A DNA stretch of 64,000 nucleotides from Hermodice carunculata (taxonomy: Eukaryota > Annelida > Polychaeta > Eunicida > Amphinomidae): positions 53,526,231 through 53,590,230 of the forward strand of contig OZ026629.1 of NCBI GenBank assembly GCA_964020975.1, in the 5' to 3' direction. Position 1 is the stretch's first letter; each line of letters starts with the position of its first letter. This document shows, one piece after another, positions 1 through 11,739 of the stretch. A model generated the notes under the pieces. That model was given only the letters and a program-made list of their open reading frames with translations. It was not told the DNA's origin and did not search any database. The translations under genes and the position numbers were made by a program.

Positions 1-860
1 TTATGTAAATTTGGATTTGGTAGTATATAGCACATCATTATAAACCATGGAAATTTCTTATCAAATCCACTGTTTCAAAATAAAACAATTTTACGACAAC
101 AAACACAAGTAAACAAACATTTTATATAAACAAATTGGTAACATGCATCCAAGTCTTTTGACACTAATGTCTGCATGCATTTTACAGATAAAACTGAGAA
201 TTATGCATTCACACAGCATTTTTGGTTGCAACTATCTAATGTACCCTTTATCACATGACTGTTTAAATAAGTCTGAAGCCATCAGTGCAAACTGATCTAT
301 TTTCAAGGAATTTTATTTCATGTTTTTCATATGTTAAAAACATGTAAATATGACAATAGCATGAAATTTTGAAAGATGCACATTACTCAAATTCAACTCC
401 AAGCCATGATGTCATTATTCACAGGGAGTAAATATACACCATGACCTGCAGTTGTCACAATGAAAAAATATGACAGTGACAGTTATGCAATTTACATGGA
501 TGTGGAAATTCCTAAATCAAGTTCTACATTACACATAAACAGGGTTAGTAAAGTTAAAATCCAACTTCAAAACAACTTTCTAGCTTATTTACTTGAACAG
601 AAAGTTATTGGAAAAACATCAAAAGCATACTTGTAGTCTGCTGACCCATCTCCATGCAGCAATAGTTAACAAAATGCTCTTTATGGCTTTCTTTGTCCTC
701 TTTGTGTATATAGCTCCCCAAAATGTGGTTCCATAACAGGAGCAGCTCTCCTGGGCTGAACAGTTTCATAAGCATGCAGCATCTTTTACATTTAACAGTA
801 TACGCCTTCGATATCCAGATGTATATGTACAATTTTTAGCAATTTCTATATTACTGAGTA
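1..860. other. No gene recognised
   Basis: AT-rich sequence left of the DIRS-like element. I see no exon with coherent coding and splice signals. A minus-strand reading frame around 605-832 was considered and rejected. The stretch could be intron of the leftward ankyrin-repeat gene, whose 3' end is not found in the window. Confidence 0.4.
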
Positions 861-1052
861 TACTTACCTTTCGACCACCATTGCCAAGATCTCCATGTCT
901 GGCATATCACCCGACACAATTGAGTCAGTTACTCACTCGATTGTTCCAAAAACCTGACAGTGCCAGTGGTGCCATCCCTCGGTTCTTTTGGATTCAGTAG
1001 TGACTCCTGGTGTCTAGCTACTCCCATGTTCTTCCTTTCTCCTTGATGATTG
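861..1052. repeat. Left inverted terminal repeat of the DIRS-like element
   Basis: This stretch is the reverse complement, with scattered differences, of 5600-5806. The outer tip reads 'ttacctttcgaccaccattg' here and 'ggtggtcaagaggtaac' at the other end. The same end sequence recurs at 37740-37786 and 58410-58455, marking two further copies. Confidence 0.75.
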
Positions 1053-1759
1053 GTCAGTGGACAACACCTGCGTGAAGGAAGTGGGGTGGTCGGGTGGGCT
1101 TCTCAGATGGTCAAGAGTTAAGTATACTAATATTGAACTTAATAAAAATTTCGTGTATTAGACGTAACATTACCTCTTGACCACCATTGCCGCTATACAA
1201 ATGCATTGGAGGAGGGTGTAACACTACACGCCTACTGAGACCAAGAGCCAGCGGGGACCGACAGCGGGGGGAACCATTGGTCTGAGTGAGGAGGTGGCGT
1301 CTGAAGGGAAAACCTCAGAGGTACTAGAGGATGCCAACAGTAGAATCCTGCCCAAAGCCTGAAAACCCTCCTTACCAACAAGCATGGGACCACACCGGAC
1401 ACCCTGGTAAATCACCCACCAACCTGACAGCAGTCTGCCCCATGGGTAGACGCTGTCCATTTCCACTCTTCTAGTCCTGGAGATCTAACAAGACCTGTGA
1501 ATCGTGGAAAAAAATGGTGGGTGGTGGGATGGCAGTTATATGCTTCCATAAGGCAGTGTCTATAAAATGGGTGAGCCAGCTCTCAGCCTGGGGATGTTGG
1601 CGAAATCCACCCAATACGAGTACAAAAGAAGGTCTGGGCCTACCCTTGACATGCTGACCTAAAGACTGCATCCAGGTCTAAACCCCCAGGGCGACATAGG
1701 CTGGAACATGGTGATGCCCTGAGGGGACAAGGTAGGTCTAAAGGACAAGTATCAGGAAC

Positions 1760-2191
1760 CTATGCAAAGGAGCCTCCTATGCCAGCAAAGGTGTAAATGC
1801 CATTCTCCAGCACTATCAAGTCCTGCAAGTAGTGCTCGGCAAAAGTTGTAAACAACAGCCAGCAGCAAGCCCGGTAGATATCGACAACAGCCACGTTCCT
1901 TACAGCAAGCCAGGAGGCATTAAATGCTTGCACCTCATGAACTCTAACAAAGACTTGCTTCAAAGCCGAAGGCCTACCCAAAGCATTCTCAGAGGCCTTC
2001 AGGATGGTCTGCTTAATCCGCAATGAGATTGTGTTTCGGCAGACCTGCTCCTTTTGGGAGTTGCCCAGGGGCAAAAAGAGGGCGGACCTCTGACCCCCGG
2101 CACCATCCATGCATGAGCGATACCAGCACAGTGGTCTGACTGGGCACAGGGCTCTTTCAATCCTCAGCGGGAAGAGCCGTATCCATAGCAC
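1760..2191 (-). pseudogene. DIRS tyrosine recombinase, C-terminal part (fossil)
   Basis: The minus-strand reading contains the DIRS recombinase signature: a CRNTIS block, then an HEV-A-ASWL block, then a TF-x3-YL-D block near the C-terminus. These correspond to the conserved C-terminal box that includes the catalytic His region in DIRS recombinases. A matching C-terminal end (YLCDMIVLEEGMYAF) appears on the opposite strand at 36781-37020 in another copy. This is part of the 861-5806 fossil and is not a host gene. Confidence 0.75.
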
Positions 2192-2336
2192 AAAGGTGAA
2201 AGCCCTAAAGGCCCTAGATGGATCTCAAGCCCCTTGGCTGTTTGCAAGGAAGCCCAAGTGAGGCCTCAGGGTCACTTGGAAGTGGTCAGGTGACCATTGG
2301 ATTCAGTTGTGTGCTAGAGCATGGATCTCACTTCTT

Positions 2337-3259
2337 CTAACCCCCAAAGCTAGTGTTAATAGGAAACAAGTTTTCCATGTCCAGTGCTTGAGGTCCACCC
2401 GACGGGGGTCCTCTAGGCACTGAAAGGTCCACCTCTTCAAGGGGACCCAGGGTTACCTGGGAGTCCATCGAAATCAGGGATCCCATCAGGGTTTGCCACT
2501 GCTGGGCCATGTGAATCTTGAGATTCACAATCAAGTCTAAGTGTTTGCAAAGTGCCAGAAAGGTCTGTGTGCTGCCCAGCGAATCTAGGTGCTGTAGCAC
2601 CCGGATCAGCCGGTCGTCCAGATACATATGAATGTGCACTGCTTTGTGGTGAAGGTGCGCAGCTACCACCTGTGTGAACTGGAAGAATGCCAGAGGTGTC
2701 TGGCAAGGCTGAACAGAAAAACCCTGTTCTGGTAAGCCTGGACCAAGCATGCAAATGGTAGATACTTCCATGACCTCTCCGCAACGGGCACATGGAAGAA
2801 CATGTCCTTGACATTCAAAGATGTCGTCCACTCCTGGGGCCACAGGGCTGCCGCCACTGATTGTGGGGTCTCCATCCCAAAGGACAGAATCTCCAAGTAC
2901 TTGTTCAGCAATGACAAGTCTGTAACAGGACGCCAGGCTCCATCCTCCTTGGGGACTAAGAAGAGAGGTTGTAGGACCCGGAGTCTACCACCCGCTCTAT
3001 GGTGTTCTTGCTCTGTAACTTTAACACTGCCTCTAGGAATGCCAATGCTTTGGGATCCCATGAGAGGGTGTGAACTACTTGGGTTTGCGGCATAACAGAG
3101 GCCTGCCTTCACTGAAAGGCAGCCAATAGCCATGTCTAAGAGTATTTTAGAGGAACGAATCTTCTGTAATAGGCTCCCTGAGGCTTCCCCAACTTTTGGG
3201 TTTTCCAGACTTCCTGATTGCTGCCCACCCTTCCTGGGCCATTGCGATGCTGGGAGCAT
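2337..3259 (-). pseudogene. DIRS reverse transcriptase region (fossil)
   Basis: Overlapping minus-strand frames carry reverse transcriptase landmarks: 'FLVPKEDGAWRPVTDLSLLN', then 'METPQSVAAALWPQEW', then the catalytic 'HIHMYLDD' block. These are typical of vertebrate and invertebrate DIRS1-like elements. The region is broken. It is followed toward lower coordinates by an RNase H-like interval and then the recombinase. Confidence 0.85.
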
Positions 3260-5599
3260 GGCTCAGGCAAGGGCGGGTGGGAGGGTGCAGTTTGGGTGCC
3301 ATGCATTGGGGTGGCGGTGGCCAAGGACAATAGAGACCAAACGGAGTCAGTCAAGGCCTAGGTTCTGATGCGCTTTTTGGCGGAGCAGGCTCAATGGTCC
3401 TGCACCCGACAAACAACGTCAGCCATCTCTCCTCCAAACAGCAAGGCCCCATATGTACTCAAAGATAGATTGGGTCAGGCAGCTGCTGAACCTGAAGGTG
3501 GGCATCACTGTGAAGCAAACGCAAAGTTTGCCTCAAGAGTGCAGGCCGTCCCCATCTGATGGTCAATCACCCATGACAACGAAGTTGTGAGCAAGCCTGC
3601 CAGACCAAGCCAGTCCTGGAACTCCTCCGAGAACCGCGTAGAATGCTGCAGGTCCTCCAAAAAGGGACCTCAGAACTGACAGTGAGACACTGAAGTAGGA
3701 CACCGTGAGGACAGATCCTCTGGCATTCTCCTCTAGTCTCTTGAGGGCATCCAAGGATGCAGACACAGCCTTTGGTGTCCTCGCATCATACTCCTCTCCA
3801 TCCACACCCACTGGAAGTGACTATAAAGAATAAATCTGTTCCAGGGCACAGTACCTTTTCCATTGGAGGTCCTGCTGGGGGAGAACTCGCCCTTGCTTAT
3901 GACAGCTGGAAACTGGTGGCTCTACAGGAACCTGTTTGCACAAATACCAGGTGTCAGCTGGTTATAAAATGCAGCAACAAAGGGTGAGAAAGGGATTGGG
4001 GACTTACTTTGCCCATCTTTCAAGCAGGAGTCCTGGCAGCACATTGCAATAGTCAATTGCCTCTCCTCTGGCTGAGCAACCACGACTTGGTCACCCACTA
4101 AGCTTAGAATGAGAGCTTTGACGTGTTCAAAGCCTTGAGTCGGTGCCGGAGTAGTATCCATGGGAGCGGAAGCAAGTTAAGCTCCATCCATGGATGCTAC
4201 AGGGCTTTGCTGAGCAGTGGTGTCAGCGTAGGCGCCGGCTGCTAGCCAGTAGCCTGGACCTGCTGACAGACCAATCTGACTGCAGCAACTCCTCTTCTTC
4301 AGTGTCAATGTCTGAAGACTTGTCATCAGGCATTGGAATCAAAGGCCTCAAAGCCTCATCAAACAGCTGTTCCTCTGATGCAGATGGGGCTGCCGCTTGT
4401 GACAGAAGTGTGCCCGTCACCACGCCTAGCGAGGGGGGAGCAACAAGTTTCACAGAAGTCGTTGCTGCCACCTCCGTAGCCCCCACCTGCTCCTCCCATG
4501 AAAGGCCAGAGAACAGCACTTCCATAAGATAGATTGAGGAGCCCCAGCAGCCACCAGCCTGGGGGTCTGCTAGCTGGAGGGCACCTGCTGGAGTTGCAAG
4601 AACTCCATGGCCTGTGTGCCAAGCAAGAGCTAGCTCATAACGGAGGCAGCAAGCTGCTCAAGAAACAGATGCTGGATTTGATCTATTGCATCTGTTGGTT
4701 CCTGGACATCGTCTCCAAGACTGCTGAGAGCCTCAGATCAGTGGCCGAGGAACCTTAGGTGCCACTGAGTGCTTGAGATCCCCATGAGGTGATGTCTTGC
4801 TGCCGGACTTGCAACTATGCCACTTTTTCACTCTATTCCCCCGAGGGGTTTCAGATGAGGAGGCAGCAACCACTTGAGCATGTGTGTGAGCCACATGGGT
4901 TCACTTCGCTTCTCTAGTGGCATCGCTGGGGTAGAGGACTCTGCGGAGTCAGACTTGATGGCCCGGCATTTAGCAGCACACTCATGCTTATCCCTCTCAT
5001 TCTTCCTCCGGGGCTACTCGTAGAGCAGCCACCTGTTGTCTCCCCATCTAATACACAGCCGGCATATATGTCCATCCTCTGCCCTTAACCCAACAAGGGG
5101 GAAGAAGAAGCAGTCTCCAGCTCCACATCTAAAGCTTGCTGTTAAGCAGCAATTGCCTAACTGCCACTGTCCACCTCTGCCTGCGATTTGACCAGCTCAA
5201 CGCCATCTTGAAAAAGAATGGTTTCAAGCAAACACTTGCCAACTCTACTTACACCTTTCTCTCAGGTATCCGTAGATCAAATATAAGTGATCCCTATCTC
5301 GGAAGAGTCTACAAAAACTTAGAATACAAAGTAAGCAGAAGAGACAGTGCGCACAACTGGCACTGTCCTCGCTCTATCTGCAATTTGACCCACCAAACAC
5401 CATCTTGGAAAAGATTTGGTTCAAGTCAACATGACTAACTCTACCTCCAATTTTCTCTGGGTATCTGTAGATCAAATATAAGTGATCCGTGTCTCCGAAG
5501 AGTCTAGGAAGGCTTAAAAAACAAATTCTGCAGAAGAGATAGTGCAAACAACACGAGAACAGTCTTGGTGCACAAAACTTCACTGAGCTTCCCAATTCT

Positions 5600-5806
5600 T
5601 AGATCATGCCAGAAATGGTGCACGAGGAAGAAGGACGAACACAGGAGCATGCACACCAGGAGTCACCTCCGGATCCAAAGGAACCGAGAGATGGCGCTGC
5701 CGGGACCGTCCAGTTTTGGGGTACAATGGAGTGAGTAACAAACTCAATTGTGTGAGGCAATATACCAGACATGGAGGTCTTGGCAGTGGTGGTCAAGAGG
5801 TAACAT
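5600..5806. repeat. Right inverted terminal repeat of the DIRS-like element
   Basis: Partner of 861-1052. Conserved words are 'accaggagtcacctcc', 'aaaggaaccgagagatggc' and 'gacatggaggtcttggcagt'. They recur at 37640-37786 and 58290-58455. Confidence 0.75.
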
Positions 5807-7452
5807 TAGGTAACTAATGCTGAGATTTGTGTTGAAAAGCATCTAGGGGACACAGTTCGATGCAATCAGAAGTCAAGCTATCATTTCTGACAGCATTTCT
5901 GATTATTATGGATTATTTTGCAATTAAATTTGTAGAGAATTTTCTTCACTGTTACACATAGGGACATATATACATGTTATATATGACCTTGCATCAATTA
6001 ATGTTCACTTAATGTAAACACTGATTCCTAAACCAAAATGCCACATGTATTTCCAGTTCTTTCTTTCCCTTCTTTTTTTTTTTTATTTTGGTTCATTTGG
6101 ACGATAAGGCGAGCCAAATTGAAGAGAGATCTGTTTCCCTCCCCTTTCACTTTTTTGTATATTTTCAGATCAGCCAAAATCTTCCATTTGGCACAAACTA
6201 ATAATATTCATTTAATTTTTTTTGATCTTGCAACAAATCTACATTTCTTTAACTGCTACAATCTTTCTTGTATTCTTTCTTTTGACAAACCACGAACATT
6301 TTACTTGCAGGTCACAATTGATGATTTTTCCCTTTTCTACTATTATACGGAGAACACAGTCACATAGACTATTGCTACTCAGTACTGTCTCAAAGACACC
6401 ACTTTTAATCACGCTGAAGCATTAGCTGCTGCCCACAAAGCTGGCTCCATTCTATCCAACCACTATAGGCATGATGTTTTTTAACAACTGACATGGCCAA
6501 CTCACCTCCCAAATTTTTGCCACTTTTTCCTAATAAGATCGAGAATTACACGATGCACAATAATGTCATATCTTCTGTATCTGACTGCAACTTGTAACTG
6601 AAACATAAATATAGAGCCCAGACCCATCAACCCCACAGTTACATCCACTGAGATGAAAAGGGGTTAGACTGCAGTGGAGAGGACAAAGGTCAGACTCTCA
6701 CACATGGATACAAAAGGTGCATAAGAGATACTTTTCATCATGTGTTGGTACCTTGTACAGCTGAAAACACAAACCAGTGTGCACAAAAGCAGTGCTTTTT
6801 AGGCTGCATCAAAATGATACTACAAAATTGTTTAACTCAGTTGACTAAATATTTTGATAAAAGTATGGCAAAAACTAGGGGACTGTGACAGTCCTGTGCT
6901 CAGCTGGCCTTGCATGCACAGGCTGAAGTGGTCCTATGAACTTCAGAATAACACCAAGGGCACCATCATTACTGTGTGTAACATCAAAAAGCAAAGATTG
7001 CTGGGTTCATGCTCCCCACCGTGACCCCCTTGGCTCATTGCAAACTTGGTAATGACAGGTCTCATTTGGAATAACTGTAGTCATGAACAGTAGAAATTAA
7101 AGGATAATGTTTTGTATTATGACATGCAATGGTGTTAAATACTTGTATAGATGAAGCATTACTAACATATTTAGGTTAGGCAGTTTTGAGGTGCAGTATC
7201 TACAACTTTGTACATGCACTTAAAAGCCCAAGAGTGCATGTACAAAAGTGTGCCATCCTCTACAGTATCTGTACATATAATTTTTGTATGTTGGACACTG
7301 GATCAATGACCTTGGACACAGGTTCAAGGTCAGCCATATGCAGTAACAAAGTGTTTAACATGTCATCCAGCATCCAGAAACCAAGTACACTGATGCATAA
7401 TTGAGTGCTATTTGAGAATGTTTGTTGGTTATCATTCAGAAACCAAATATGC
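5807..7452. other. No gene recognised; small hairpin at 6880-6894
   Basis: AT-rich sequence with a T tract at 6074-6084. The only structure I note is a 7-bp stem (ggactgt-g-acagtcc) at 6880-6894. The same palindrome occurs at 58552-58568, so it may be a repeat end. Open frames at 6038-6425 are low-complexity and show no family motif. Confidence 0.4.
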
Positions 7453-8740
7453 AACAAGAGGGCTGTGTGAACACAGCCCTGCTCTTACTGATAGTTCCTT
7501 ATTTTGATAATTTGTTAACAATCAGAAAATGATCACACCACTACACAGTGAACATAGTTGGTGGAAGTCAAGTCCATGTTCATTGCCAATAAGTTCGAAG
7601 ATGATCTAACCTATGGTTTGTGCAAAAAAGTAAAGAAAGTGAGAGTGCACAAATATTCTTTAGGAACCCAAAAATAGTCACAAATTAATGCCATCTAACT
7701 TAAGATCTAGAGGTCTCCACAAGTGTCCCTGTGCAATTCCAAAGCAACTGACCATGAACTTTCAGAGAAAAAAAATTTAAGATATAACTGAACAAAAAAA
7801 CAAGATTATTCATAACAAAATCTAAAAATCATTGGAGCAAGACCATTTGAACATGTTTGGTAGACACCTACCCAAAATACTTCCCCAAGAAGTTTTAATA
7901 TGTCATATATATTACGGTAACAAGATTGTCCACTTCTGTGCCACTCAGATGGCCTTCAAATAAATACATGTACTTCAAAAGTTTAATAAGTTTAAAAATA
8001 ATAAGAGGAAGTTGGTTTTCAATAGGAATGTGGTCCATTATAATGTGCATCTCTGACAAAATTTGTTGAAACTGCAATGCATCCTTTTTTTTTTGCAATG
8101 CATCCTTGTTGAGATATTATGATAATGTCATCCCCTTGTGCCCCACTCAGACGGCCTTGAAATAAATACTTCAAAATTTCATGAAAAATTTATTAATATA
8201 AAGAGGAAGCTGGATTTAAATAGAAAACTGGTCCATCATAAGATGCATCTCTGATAAAAATTTTGCAAAGCTGTGGGGAATTTTTTTGAGATATCGTGAT
8301 AACATCATCAGGGCTGACGCCACTCAGACGGCCTTCAAATAAATACATTAAAAGTTTTATAAAAAGTTTAAAAACAATCAGAGGAAGCTGGTTTTCAATA
8401 GGAACCTGGTCCATTGCAAGGTGCATTTCTGATAAAAATTTGGTAAAGCTACACAATTAATATTTTTTGAAATATTGCAGTAGCTTTGTCAGGGTTGACG
8501 CCACTCGGATGGCCTTCAATTAAATACATTAAAAGTTTCATAAAAAGTTTCAAAATAATCAGAGGAAGCTGGTTTTCAATAGAAACCTGGTCCATTATAA
8601 GGTGCATCTCTGATAAAAATTTGGTAAAGCTACAGTGAATATTTTTTGACATATTGCAGTAACGTCAACAAGACAGACAGACAGGCAGACAATGCAGGCG
8701 ATGACAATAACCCTTGGCAATTTTGATGCCAAGGGTAAAA
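7453..8740 (+). mobile_element. Hairpin-ended tandem-repeat element (Helitron/Helentron-like, non-autonomous, inferred)
   Basis: The left end carries a perfect 10-bp stem with a GA loop at 7459-7480 (agggctgtgt/acacagccct), preceded by 'caacaag'. The body contains about four diverged copies of a roughly 180-bp unit (7941-8650), then a short GACA run (8670-8688), then a perfect 9-bp stem with a 9-nt loop at 8710-8736 (acccttggc/gccaagggt). Hairpin ends, internal tandem core repeats and a microsatellite are typical of non-autonomous Helitron-like elements such as HINE, DINE and pearl. No coding capacity is seen. The body before the array (7640-7890) is related to 9480-9760. Confidence 0.55.
7941..8650 (+). 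repeat. Tandem repeat, about 180-bp unit, four copies
   Basis: Units start with 'ccactcagatggccttcaaa' or a close variant at 7941, 8143, 8320 and 8501, so spacing is 177-202 bp. Each contains 'gaggaagctggtttt', 'ctggtccatta' and 'gataaaaatttggtaaag'. Minus-strand frames across it repeat the same peptide and are not genes. Confidence 0.85.
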
Positions 8741-9479
8741 AATAAATATTAAAAATAAGCCTGGCCAGGGAAACCACTCACCTACTTAATATAGTAGACT
8801 TCCTCCATTTCCCCCATAGGTGGATCATCCTCTGTTCAAAGCTACTTTTTAATAACAATTCTTAGGCCTTTGTGTACTGTTTCATGGTTTTACAATCGGC
8901 CATAAATAAGGATATCTAGGTGCTTATCCCAATACAACAACAAAACTGTGCACCATGAAGCATCAGATAGACCATGAAGGTAGGATAGACTGAGCAAGTC
9001 GTAACTAATTGTTCGACCTCAAAACAACAAATGGCCTTGTAATTGCCCGCTGCTTTATGAAATTCACTTCATGCTTATTTCCGTAAATATGCAACGCTTG
9101 AATAAAACTCATAATATGCCCTCATCTGGCCCTTTGAGGACATCTACAAACTTAACCCAAACACAATAATAATGAAATAGATCTTAGAATCCCATCTTTA
9201 ACTTCTAACTTTACTGCACAGTGTGAATTAAAGGAGTACAAGTGAATCATCTGAGTTAATCATGTGAAGAATGTTCTCTGAAATTTATGACAACATTTGA
9301 TACAAATAGGCACCACACCAATGAAACTACAGATGTGGACCACGCATGAATACCTTGTAACTAAATCCACTTTCTGATATTTCCAATAAAAACTGAGAAC
9401 AAATATAAATCTGAAAGTAAATACAATTGGTTCCAACTCCGTGAGTATAAATGTGCAGGGCACCTTTTGGGCCGCCTAC
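8741..9479. other. No gene recognised
   Basis: AT-rich intergenic or intronic sequence. A minus-strand frame at 9260-9463 has no recognisable motif or splice context. Confidence 0.4.
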
Positions 9480-9880
9480 ATAAAATTAAAAATCAATGGA
9501 GTCCACAAAAACCAGAAACAAATCATAGTGCCACCTCTTGAAAAAAGAAGGTCCACGGGTCCACAGAAATGATCCTATATGCTTTTTCAATGCAATTGGC
9601 CAAGTGATTTGTGAGAAAGATTTTCCAAAAAATATCATAAAAAACATAAAAAATCATCGGAGCACGACTATTTGAACAAATTTGGTAAAGATTTACCCAT
9701 GGTATGTTGCTATCAAGTTTGAAGTTAATCTGGCTGATGGTTTTGGAGAAAAAGTCGAAAATGTAAAATTGTAGATGGACAGATGCTGGGTGCTGGATGC
9801 CAGATGCCAGATGCCAGATGGCAGATGGCAGACAACTGGCCAACCTATAAGCTCAGCTGACTGACAAGTCAGCTGAGCCA
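9480..9880 (+). mobile_element. 3' part of a hairpin-ended repeat element
   Basis: The stretch 9600-9760 matches the body of the 7453-8740 element (aaaaatcat-ggagca-gac-atttgaaca). It is followed by a short run of 'gatgcca' words (9795-9833) and a perfect 12-bp stem with a 4-nt loop at 9851-9878 (gctcagctgact/agtcagctgagc). The order of body, short repeat and hairpin is the same as in the neighbour, although the hairpin sequence differs. Confidence 0.5.
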
Positions 9881-11739
9881 AAAAGTGATGACTGACAGCT
9901 TGTTCATTTCACTATATTATGAGTATAATATGGTTCCTGCTATTTTATCCCACCCTTTCTGCCTGACAAAACTGGTCTCTTGTACAAGGGGGGCATAAAT
10001 TGCAGGTAACTTAACAAAAGAAATATGCCCAAGTATCATATCAGGGTGGTTTTAAAAGCAGGTACCACTGTTGTGTAACAGGCCACCACATGAAGATGTA
10101 TACACTAATGTCACCTTTTGGCATATCCTGGTACTATATAATGAAGGTAAATATATATTTCAAGACAATCTTTAATTCCCCATGCAGTAGTGGTCATGCA
10201 CATGAACTAAGATCATTAGATAAGGGAAACATATTGTCACAAAACAAATAGAACAAACAGACAGGTTATCATAATGCACATACATATACATGATATAGGA
10301 CAGCAATTAATCCACTCTAAGAAGTCAAAACCTGTCCCACTTAAAATGGCCACTTTCTGCTGTGCCACACTTTCTTCATATTCATGCTCTTTGGAAGGTT
10401 AGGATTCTCCGATTCCGCTTCATAACAGCACTTAGTTCTTAAATATTAGGCTCATCAGTCTAGCCTGAAGCTGTCTTCGGTGGTATCTGTCAAATATTTC
10501 AGCCTTTCTCATCTTACATTGTGATTGACTTAGTTTTATCCTTTACATGCTGAAGAAAGTTGTCAATGTGGGACTTGCAAGTCTGGGGTGTTTCCTCCAC
10601 TCAAAATGGATTGAAATGGGTTAACCCTGATAGATATAACCCAGGTGTATAAGCATGGAACTTTTTCCCTTTACAAATTACCAGCATTTCTTGTAAATGA
10701 GGTCTACTTCTTTTTTGCCCTTAAGGATCATACACGACTAGTCAACAGGTTTCTTCTTTGCACTCTGGGCATATTGTGCCCACATTGTACCCAAAGTGTC
10801 AAGAAAAAAGCTGGAAAGTCAGCATCCTGAGGGTTCAAGAGGTGACATCTGGTGACCTGCACAGACATTTCTAGCCAATAAGTTTGAGGGGAGACAGAGT
10901 GAGCATGAATTAGAGTAAAAAGTGAAATGCTGATGAAATTCCAGTGGTTTGGATTCTTTGGCCATTTTGAGCAGGCAAGGATCTGCAGGTTTCATACATA
11001 TGTATGGTGTACACACAGTTAGAGGTGAGCATAAATGGTCAAATGTCAAAGGTCAACATCAACAGTGAGAGAACCAATCACCACACCCTTGACCTTTTCA
11101 CCCTTGTTTCTTAGGTTGTGCAGCAGTAGATTACAAATAAACATCAACCTTTTGAAGAAACAAAAATGAAGAGTTCTTTGATGGGAATAGCTAGAACACA
11201 CAAACATTCAGTCGTCATACACCTACAAGCCAAATTTCTTCCATTTGATGTCGATGAGGCGTTTAATGCAATGGACCGTAACAAGGTCATACTGGTTGTA
11301 CGCCACTATAACCTGCAACTGAACACAAAACCAGCACCTGCATGTACAGCATTATGTTGTCTTGTGCACAATACTGCAGCATCAAGTTCCCAGGTCACTG
11401 CTACAAGGATTCTTGATCACAGTAATATGACATAAACATTTCTAAATGTGGAAAAAAAAATATAACTTAAAAACAAAAAAAAACAAAAACAAAAAAAAAT
11501 AATAATGATAATAATAATAAAGCAATACATGCTGCCAGTTCCCAAATATTGTGCATTGTGGTCGAATTCACACAAATGTTACTAATCTATCATGCAGAAA
11601 AACAAGGACAACTAGAACAGACTGGTTTTGCAACAGAAAATCAAATGTCTCCTGGTGGAACACTTACGTCTCTGAATAAGCTACAGGTGATAACAAATTA
11701 CAAATGACCAAGTTTGCTTGAAAATTACAATCCTATTTT
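9881..11739. other. No gene recognised; A-rich run near 11450-11520
   Basis: The frames at 10645-10830, 10819-11049 and 11166-11435 lack motifs and splice support. A simple A-rich run (aaaaac, aataat) lies at 11447-11520. Confidence 0.4.

Larger units (their letters stand above)
861..5806 (-). mobile_element. DIRS-like retroelement fossil (tyrosine recombinase type)
   Basis: The element reads right to left. Its two ends are inverted copies of each other: about 861-1052 pairs with about 5600-5806, both carrying the words for 'gaccaccattgcc' next to the tip. Inside, in order from the right, are a serine- and acid-rich gag-like region (about 3560-4760, weak), a DIRS-type reverse transcriptase (2337-3259) and a DIRS-type tyrosine recombinase end (1760-2191). 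Inverted ends plus RT plus tyrosine recombinase define the DIRS order. A further copy of the tip motif lies inside at 1172-1191, which may mark the internal complementary region or a nested end. The element is broken, with at least several interruptions. It looks moderately old, since the protein signatures are still easy to read. Confidence 0.85.

Noticed and set aside
605-832. Possible minus-strand exon with a GTATGC donor
   Set aside because: One frame gives a plausible peptide, but the acceptor is weak, no family resemblance is visible and continuity with the ankyrin exons cannot be shown.
7941-8650. Family of similar small proteins on the minus strand (7895-8652)
   Set aside because: The similar peptides come from the 180-bp tandem repeat itself. 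Frames are broken between units and there is no initiation context.
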